The notes below the pieces were generated by a model, which saw nothing but the letters and a program-made list of their open reading frames with translations, was not told the DNA's origin and did not search any database. A stretch of 64,000 nt of DNA from Perkinsela sp. pyNocScin1 (lineage: Eukaryota; Euglenozoa; Kinetoplastea; Prokinetoplastida; Perkinselidae). Position numbers and translations under genes: made by a program. Positions 58,911 through 64,000 of this stretch are shown one piece after another. The stretch's first letter is position 1. Every line of letters starts with the position of its first letter. The stretch is taken from the NCBI GenBank assembly GCA_964019655.1, contig CAXHTR010000005.1:744001-808000 (forward strand), written 5' to 3'.

Positions 58911-59003
58911 AAAGTTTTGTTGCATAGAATTATTTTGCGTGTGAATTTTTCCATTCCTTTCTTTAACAAAGTAGTAACGTTATCATTCCTTCTTTTAACC
59001 CTC

Positions 59004-59705
59004 ATGCTTTTCGCTTGCATTCTGTTTGCTCTGTGTTTTCTCACAACGGACTCGATCTTACAGTCTAGCGAGGCCCTCAAGCAAGCAGTCTGCGTGCAGA
59101 AAATGATTCATGGCTACCCGGATCATTTCGTAGTGCAGCCTCACCAAGCAATTGATGCTCCAAACCTCTGCCAGATGAGCAATGTCCGATGCCACAAAGA
59201 TATCATCTACGCGATACAGTTGAACAGATTCACGAGGTTTACGATTCGAAGCCTGGACTGGTTACCTCCGGGTCTGAAGCGGTTTGATAGCATCTCCCAG
59301 CGCATGCGTACCGAGCTACACACTGCTTACCTCCCTCGAAAGCTTCGCTTATTCCACGCTGTTGAAAGTGCCTTGAAGGGGCCGATCGATTTGTGCCGAC
59401 TCCCACATCGCCTCGATGCGCTTCACCTGCCAAAGAATCAGCTTACAGGCGAGATTGACTTGACAGGCCTGCCAGATGGCCTCATCATACTCGATCTCCT
59501 GTCCAACGATTGGACGAAAGTCGTGTGGTCGAATAAACTTCTCCCGAACGACCTGCAAGGGGTGTACATCACATGCCGGCAGGGAAGGCAGATCGATCGA
59601 GAGGAGCTGCAGAATGATCCAGTAGTGCCCAAGTGCTTCAAGCTAACGGAAGTCGATGGAGCACCAGAGGTAAGCGCATACTACTACGATGACGAAGATG
59701 ATTGA
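59004..59705 (+). CDS. Class B3 short LRR protein, tandem pair member 2
   Basis: This encodes 233 residues from ATG 59004 (MLFACILFALCFLTTDS). The open frame extends upstream without an ATG, through a pyrimidine-rich stretch that looks like an acceptor tract. The cap has C-Q-M-S-N-V-R-C and LDWLPPGLKRF, and three LRRs follow (LPRKL, LPHRL, LPDGL), with one N-Q-L-T-G-E-I-D-L repeat. It ends in an acidic tail (YYYDDEDD). Gene order and the acidic tail point to tandem duplication with the gene at 58212. Predicted secreted or endomembrane. Confidence 0.88.
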   Translation: MLFACILFALCFLTTDSILQSSEALKQAVCVQKMIHGYPDHFVVQPHQAIDAPNLCQMSNVRCHKDIIYAIQLNRFTRFTIRSLDWLPPGLKRFDSISQRMRTELHTAYLPRKLRLFHAVESALKGPIDLCRLPHRLDALHLPKNQLTGEIDLTGLPDGLIILDLLSNDWTKVVWSNKLLPNDLQGVYITCRQGRQIDREELQNDPVVPKCFKLTEVDGAPEVSAYYYDDEDD

Positions 59706-59822
59706 GCTTCTGTGAAAAGATTTCTAGAATTGGCCCTTTCATGCAGGTGTATGTTTCGCATCCAAGGATTGCTAAGGCTCGAAAATCACATATTTGCTTG
59801 ATATATCTCGATATAGAGTGTG

Positions 59823-59975
59823 TTCCATGAAGCTTTGGAATGTTTCTGCAATCGATTACTCCATGCAAAGGTTGACTTGGGGGTTCGGAGCTTACAGATT
59901 GAAGAAAAGATCTCAGAAATGCACTCTACTTCACCGCCCTTGTCTACGGACCGAAGATTCACACCAATGTCAACA
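59823..59975 (+). pseudogene. LRR relic in intergenic space
   Basis: The plus-strand frame reads EALECFCNRLLHAKVDLGVR and then SLQIEEKISEMHST, spaced like one and a half class A LRRs (L-E-x-F, N-R-L, V-D-L, L-Q). It has no start, cap or intact LP motif. It lies just upstream of the A1 gene at 60019. It may be a leftover of a deleted paralogue, or chance; support is moderate. Confidence 0.4.
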
Positions 59976-60018
59976 AGTTTGATAACTTTGTATTCTATGT
60001 TCAATTTTTTCTATTCAA

Positions 60019-60870
60019 ATGATCTTACAGATTATCAGCGCAGCAGACACCCACGTAGCCCGCATCGACGTCGACTCACTCTCGGATGAGACCATGATGG
60101 AGCTCCTTTTCCAGCACATGTCGCAGGAAACCAAAGCGAAGTTTCAGGACGAAAAGGGTGATTACTTTGAGCTTCCAGTATGGAGCTGCACGCGCTTTCA
60201 CTTGAATGGGAGAGTCAAGGGTATTCAGACTGGCCTCGACTACATGGAGGGCACGATGTCGCTCTCTTTCATCCCCCGCGAGGTTGAGACGTTTAACATC
60301 AGTCACCTGCAGGTCGAAGGCACGCTCGAAACGCACGATCTCCCGCGAAAGCTGGTCACTTTCCGCATCGAAGATAATTCTTTTCAGGGGACTATCGACT
60401 GGCACGGGTTTCCGCCGAACCTCCGCTGGCTGAGCATCGCGGATAACTCTTTTTCGGGGACAACTGACTTCACCGAGCTGCCGGCGAGGCTCAGCAAGCT
60501 CAACATTTCCCAGAACATGTTTCGAGGCAGCGTATGCCTCTCGAATCTCCCTGCGAGCATCGAGCTCGTCGACATCTCGAGATGCCGATTTTCGGGCAGC
60601 CTCGCGCTCGATGTGCTTCCCGATACGCTTCGAGACTTAAAAATCCATGGGAACGAGTTCTCCGGGGAAGTTTGCCTTGGCAAGCTGCCGCGGGAGCTGA
60701 GCACCCTGTGGATGCAGGACAACAAATTTTCGGGGGAGTTCAAGCTCTGCAACGCGCCCAAGCGTCTTATGTTTGTGAAGGCGATGCGAAACAATTTTGT
60801 GGGGGCTGCGGTCGTCGATGGTTCCGGGATCACTGTTGACCTAGCGGGCAACTCGGTCGATGAGAACTGA
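60019..60870 (+). CDS. Class A1 LRR protein, eight repeats
   Basis: This encodes 283 residues. The leader (MILQIISAADTHVARID) is followed by the cap (SLSDETMMELLFQHM) and a cap site with one cysteine (PVWSCTRFH). Eight LRRs follow (IPREV, LPRKL, FPPNL, LPARL, LPASI, LPDTL, LPREL, APKRL). The C-terminal motif ends abruptly as N-S-V-D-E-N, so the VVDENG element is cut short at the stop codon. Predicted secreted; role unknown. Confidence 0.92.
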   Translation: MILQIISAADTHVARIDVDSLSDETMMELLFQHMSQETKAKFQDEKGDYFELPVWSCTRFHLNGRVKGIQTGLDYMEGTMSLSFIPREVETFNISHLQVEGTLETHDLPRKLVTFRIEDNSFQGTIDWHGFPPNLRWLSIADNSFSGTTDFTELPARLSKLNISQNMFRGSVCLSNLPASIELVDISRCRFSGSLALDVLPDTLRDLKIHGNEFSGEVCLGKLPRELSTLWMQDNKFSGEFKLCNAPKRLMFVKAMRNNFVGAAVVDGSGITVDLAGNSVDEN

Positions 60871-61149
60871 GGGGTGAGTTAGAGACGCGAAAGTTAAGAT
60901 AGAAAATTCGCAAGGGTATAATCAGAAATATGATGAAGTTTGAAATTTGAGAACATGCGTGTTGGCGCAGGTCTATAAGCTTTCATAGTATTCATTCTCA
61001 TTTCCAGCCTTGTAAAGCACAATGTTGAGAAATCTATGGCGCTTGTTAAGTGATCGAAAGGTGATTGAGCCAACCGATTTCTGCTTTATCCATCGCAAAT
61101 AAAGTATACCCTTCCATACTCCTTCCTATATGAATTGTAGAAAGACAAA

Positions 61150-61266
61150 AGACGCTGAAGAATCGAATTCTGAGTTCCGTCTCCTTGAGAGCATGTGATA
61201 CGCTGGCCTAAAAAGATCCAAAAGACTTCCAGAGCATCTGAACGCATCAAATACAAAGAATGTGCC
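61150..61266 (-). pseudogene. Possible LRR relic
   Basis: The minus-strand frame reads GTFFVFDAFRCSGSLLDLF and HMLSRRRNSEFDSS. This recalls two degraded LRRs (F-x-C-S-G-S-L-x-D-L, then a second unit). No cap or start is present. Support is limited. Confidence 0.35.
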
Positions 61267-61393
61267 ACAAGACATGAACACTGATACTCATTCCATTGAT
61301 AATCGAAAAAGAAGATAAGTGGATGAAAAAATGCATTGAGCTATGTAGACAATGTCCAGCGGTGTTTTCAATATCCTACTTTCCAGTGCTATT

Positions 61394-62108
61394 TCACACG
61401 TAACACCGAGCAGGTATCTTTTTTTGAAGAAGACGCTTGACACGCCTGCGTTCATGCACAGTCGTGTGAATCGCCATGATGTTTTCTTTTCCCGTAGGGC
61501 CTTCGATCGCAATGAGCTTAAGATTCGGTGGAAGATTTGCGATTTGCACCACGCCCTGGACGATATGGTTATATGAGAGATCAAGATATTCGAGGAATTC
61601 GGGCAGCATCGTCAGGTCAATAGGCCCCGTGATTTTATTCCCACTCATATTGAAGTTTTGCATGCGCAGTGGGAGGCGCTGCAGATCGACCGGCCCAAAG
61701 ATATCGTTCCGCATGAGATTTATTACGCGCGAGTCTTTTTGGAAGGAGCCGTGTGTTGATGCCGTAGAACTGCATCGCAAAGCTGAGGTCCAGGCACTGC
61801 ACACTGTGGGGAAGCCACTCGATACAGAAGTTGCCAATGGACGGAACCTCCCACTCGCCGGGGTCGTAGCAGAATGTGGTGACAAGCCCGTCGGTGCACT
61901 GCACGCCTTTCCAGCTCCTCGAGGGTGAATCACCACACGCATCATTCTCGTCCTTGTAGCGAAGGATCTTATTGCGAACGCCACGATTGACGTGTGCCAG
62001 GACATGATGCATAAGAAAAGTTTGGCGTTCACTGTTCTCTTTTGTAATCTTTGGAACAACGCTATCGACTTGGTACGTCAGAAGCATGGAGATCGACACA
62101 ATGAACAT
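61394..62108 (-). pseudogene. Class B1 short LRR gene with one-base frameshift
   Basis: From ATG 62108 the leader (MFIVSISMLLTYQVDS), a cap with W-K-G-V-Q-C, and IEWLPHSVQCLDL are read, then NTRLLPKRL goes out of frame. The second frame carries the B1 core: LMRNDIFGPVDLQRLP, FNMSGNKITGPIDL, LPEFLEYLDLSYNHI and LPPNLKLIAI. They join if one base is dropped from the A5 run at 61736-61740 (T5 on the plus strand), giving LLPKDSRVINLMRND and 237 residues. The tail is basic (RRRVKRLLQKK). Confidence 0.85.
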
Positions 62109-62440
62109 GATAGATATGATGAATAGAATAAATGTATCAAGTGCGGAGGTGTAAGAGAGCTACAAAAAGCTTTTTATTGAACATCAGTACGAGGAAGTAT
62201 TCCAGAGAAAATCAAAGCACATTGCAGGACCTAAATTTAAGATCATTGCTCTTTTGAGAGGAGTCGACAAGCTGACTACTTTATTTTTCGATAATGCAAG
62301 ACAGTAAAGATTTGTCCTTCCCGGAGCAAAAATTTACTCAGTCACTCATGAAATACACAGTTCGCAATTTTTTATGAAATGCCAACTCATTATCATCACA
62401 TGATGACTGACTTTAAAAATTTTGAGCCCTTCTCCTTATT
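62109..62440. other. Intergenic region
   Basis: No gene, repeat or RNA feature is recognised between the two minus-strand LRR genes. Confidence 0.35.
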
Positions 62441-63184
62441 TCAAATCGATTGAGATTGGAAGCAGTCTGACATGTTCAAAATCTCGTCGAGCATGAAAAA
62501 CGGGAAGAAGCGATCGTCAGAAAATTGCTCATCTGTATAGTGGATTTTAACTGTATTGCCTGTCCGCATAAATGCAGCTTTTCTAAGTGAAGCGGGAAGA
62601 GCCCAGGAATCAACAAAAATATCCCCGAGCCTTCTGTTGTACACTGCAATGATGCGCATGTACGCTGGGAGGCTGGCGATGTACATTTTGCTATGAAACC
62701 ACCCGCCGTACACGATGAACTCTTCGAGGTGCGGCGGCAGCTTCCTAAAGTCTACTTTGGCATCAGTTTTTGTTTTTGTATCCAGGAGGAAGCAACTGTG
62801 AATGTACAAGTACCGAAGTTCCCGTGGAAGGCGCTCAGCGAGGAATCCAGTCGCGTGTTTGAGGTGCATGAGATGGATTTCTTGACACGTTGGTGGCAGG
62901 TAATCGAGCGAGATTATTTGGTCACTTTCTTCTTGTTTGGCTAAACGCACCGCTCGAATGTTATCCTCTGCATCGCAGGTTGTGCCGGACCACTTGCATG
63001 GGTCTGTTCTGTGCTCCATGTCGGTGATGATGTTCTCGAAGATGTGCGCAAGGTACCCTGGTCGGTCTCGAAATTGCTTTATTTGGTAAAAATGAAGCAT
63101 CAGCCAGTAATTCGACGGAGCTTGCCTATCGACGCGAATCGGCACGGAGTCACTCGCGAGGACACAAGTGAGGAAGCAGAGCAT
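62441..63184 (-). CDS. Class B2 short LRR protein
   Basis: This encodes 247 residues from ATG 63184 (MLCFLTCVLASDSVPIRVD); the open frame upstream has no ATG. The cap is canonical (C-K-W-S-G-T-T-C). B2 features follow: LDYLPPTCQEIHL, LPRELRYLYIHSC, LPPHLEEFIVYGGW, LPAYMRIIAV and LPASLRKAAF. The acidic, phenylalanine-rich end (FFPFFMLDEIL) is not shared with other members. Predicted secreted; function unknown. Confidence 0.9.
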   Translation of the reverse strand: MLCFLTCVLASDSVPIRVDRQAPSNYWLMLHFYQIKQFRDRPGYLAHIFENIITDMEHRTDPCKWSGTTCDAEDNIRAVRLAKQEESDQIISLDYLPPTCQEIHLMHLKHATGFLAERLPRELRYLYIHSCFLLDTKTKTDAKVDFRKLPPHLEEFIVYGGWFHSKMYIASLPAYMRIIAVYNRRLGDIFVDSWALPASLRKAAFMRTGNTVKIHYTDEQFSDDRFFPFFMLDEILNMSDCFQSQSI

Positions 63185-63353
63185 GTGAAAATGAATGATA
63201 GTTGTAAAAAGTGCTGAATATACGAATGAGTGATAAAAAGTGCGAAAAGAACGAATTGGCACGTAGAAACTCGAAATTTATTGAGAAATGCGCTGCTATG
63301 CAAAAGTGAACAAGCGTACGAGAGAGCATGAAATGTCCTGTTTACTTTCATGA

Positions 63354-64000
63354 CTAAACAATAAAGCGTGAGATGTGTATCCGTGGATCCAGTCGCCTTC
63401 CGTCGAGGAGAGACACACGTATCTTTTCCTTTCGATATGACATTCGAAAAGTCGTAAGCTTTTCCGGCAGAGCACTGTTTTGCACGACGAGGGACGAAAA
63501 CTGATTATGCTCAAGGTCTATTTTGAATATTGTCTCTGGCAGAGAAATCAAATGCACAGTCCCTGTGAGAAGATTTTGCTGCAGATCGAGCACATCCAAA
63601 TTTGGCGGGAGCGTTCGAAGCTCGAGTGTTCCAGAGAGCCGACAATTTTTGACAATGAGTACTATCAGTGTGCGTGGGAGAAGTCGAGTTACGAGTGGGG
63701 TGAGCGCTTTGCCATTGTAGCCCCCAAAATCTGTGAGATTTGGCAGCCATTGCAAATCGAATGTGCTTTGCCCAATGCGCCTTTCGCCCCACCCGATACG
63801 ATCAACGATGCCATCTTTGCACATGACTCCGTCCCACGTGCATGGGTCTTCGGTCCAGTCGATTGCGTCATAAGAGCCACTGATATTGATGAATCGACTT
63901 GGCTGCCCTGCATCTTCGAGCGGATATTTACCGATGAGCTTGAGCATCATGTTAGTTTGGTGCTCTATCAAGGATGCGTGCGTTTCGAAGCTGGGCTTTC
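63354..64000 (-). CDS. Class B3 short LRR protein, 5' end off the window
   Basis: The frame is open to the window edge, so the leader and start are missing; the next upstream residues read KPSFETHASLIEH. The cap is C-T-W-D-G-V-M-C, followed by LQWLPNLTDFGGY. Three LRRs follow: LLPRTLIVLIV with NCRLSGTLEL, LPPNLDVLDLQQNLLTGTV and LPETIFKIDLEHN. The class B block has ALPEKLTTFRM, and the gene ends G-R-R-L-D-P-R-I-H-I, the same tail as the gene at 7341-7973. Probably secreted, like its relatives. Confidence 0.85.
   Translation of the reverse strand, partial: KPSFETHASLIEHQTNMMLKLIGKYPLEDAGQPSRFINISGSYDAIDWTEDPCTWDGVMCKDGIVDRIGWGERRIGQSTFDLQWLPNLTDFGGYNGKALTPLVTRLLPRTLIVLIVKNCRLSGTLELRTLPPNLDVLDLQQNLLTGTVHLISLPETIFKIDLEHNQFSSLVVQNSALPEKLTTFRMSYRKEKIRVSLLDGRRLDPRIHISRFIV

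Noticed and set aside
240-64000. BspA-type or bacterial LRR proteins, and a bacterial source for the window
   Set aside because: The repeats have the LxxLxLxxNxLSG plant-like form, no ribosome-binding sites precede the genes, there are no operons, and relics, MITEs and splice-type tracts point to a eukaryote.

Overview
This window is one dense, accessory array of leucine-rich-repeat (LRR) protein genes from a eukaryotic microbe. About 40 LRR genes or gene remnants lie on both strands, and almost nothing else is present. All intact genes are intronless. Many have a pyrimidine tract and an AG 2-25 bases before the first AUG, as at a trans-splice acceptor. The one conserved-looking non-LRR gene (49180-50238, minus) appears to hold repeated ArdC-N-like modules, as in the Tc-38 mitochondrial DNA-binding proteins of kinetoplastids. 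From these three points I infer a kinetoplastid, perhaps an early-branching or endosymbiotic one such as Perkinsela. This is inference. The frequent strand switching and the DNA transposons are unusual for that group. Annotated starts are the AUGs that place a short hydrophobic leader directly before the conserved N-terminal cap.

The LRR proteins share 23-residue repeats (69 bp) of the plant-like type LxxLxLxxNxLSGxIDL followed by LP, usually after an N-terminal cap with a C-x-W-x-G-V-x-C motif like the plant LRRNT_2 cap. I sort them by sequence. Class A1 has the cap motif SLSDQTxMELLVDGL, 5-19 repeats and often a C-terminal VVDENGxxH motif. Class A2 has a fixed register of about 15 repeats and 453-470 residues (16771-18135, 44433-46730, 51818-53179, 55171-56583, 56720-58081). 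Class B has about 200-260 residues, a WLPPTxE cap and only 3-4 repeats. B1 (N-x-I-x-GP repeats) is found only on the minus strand; B2 has LPRxLRYL and LPxxMEE; B3 often ends near a D-x-R-(I/V) motif. No transmembrane or GPI-type C-terminus is evident, so most products look secreted or endomembrane-lumenal.

Layout: 0.2-6.1 kb plus-strand A and B genes; 6.6-8.9 kb minus-strand genes; 9.7-12.1 kb a relic and two A1 genes (plus); 12.7-19.9 kb a minus-strand block of B1, B2, A1 and A2 genes; 21.1-29.3 kb plus-strand A1 genes, including the largest (19 repeats); 29.4-30.9 kb minus-strand relic and B1 gene; 32.4-40.9 kb plus-strand genes; 42.4-43.7 kb a tandem family of small basic proteins; 44.4-46.7 kb a transposon-split A2 gene; 47.7-54.5 kb minus-strand genes including the Tc-38-like gene; 55.1-60.9 kb plus-strand A2, B3 and A1 genes; 61.1-64.0 kb minus-strand B genes, the last running off the end.

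The second major feature is a set of hAT-like non-autonomous DNA transposons. Four have exact 8-bp target-site duplications (TSDs) at perfect boundaries, one has an exact TSD with one extra base, and one is degenerate. Four lie inside LRR genes. Removing three of these four with one TSD copy rejoins the reading frame at the junction. Five further genes carry a single surplus base, mostly at a homopolymer, two carry an in-frame nonsense codon, and several relics survive. The picture is a fast birth-and-death LRR repertoire cut by recent transposition.
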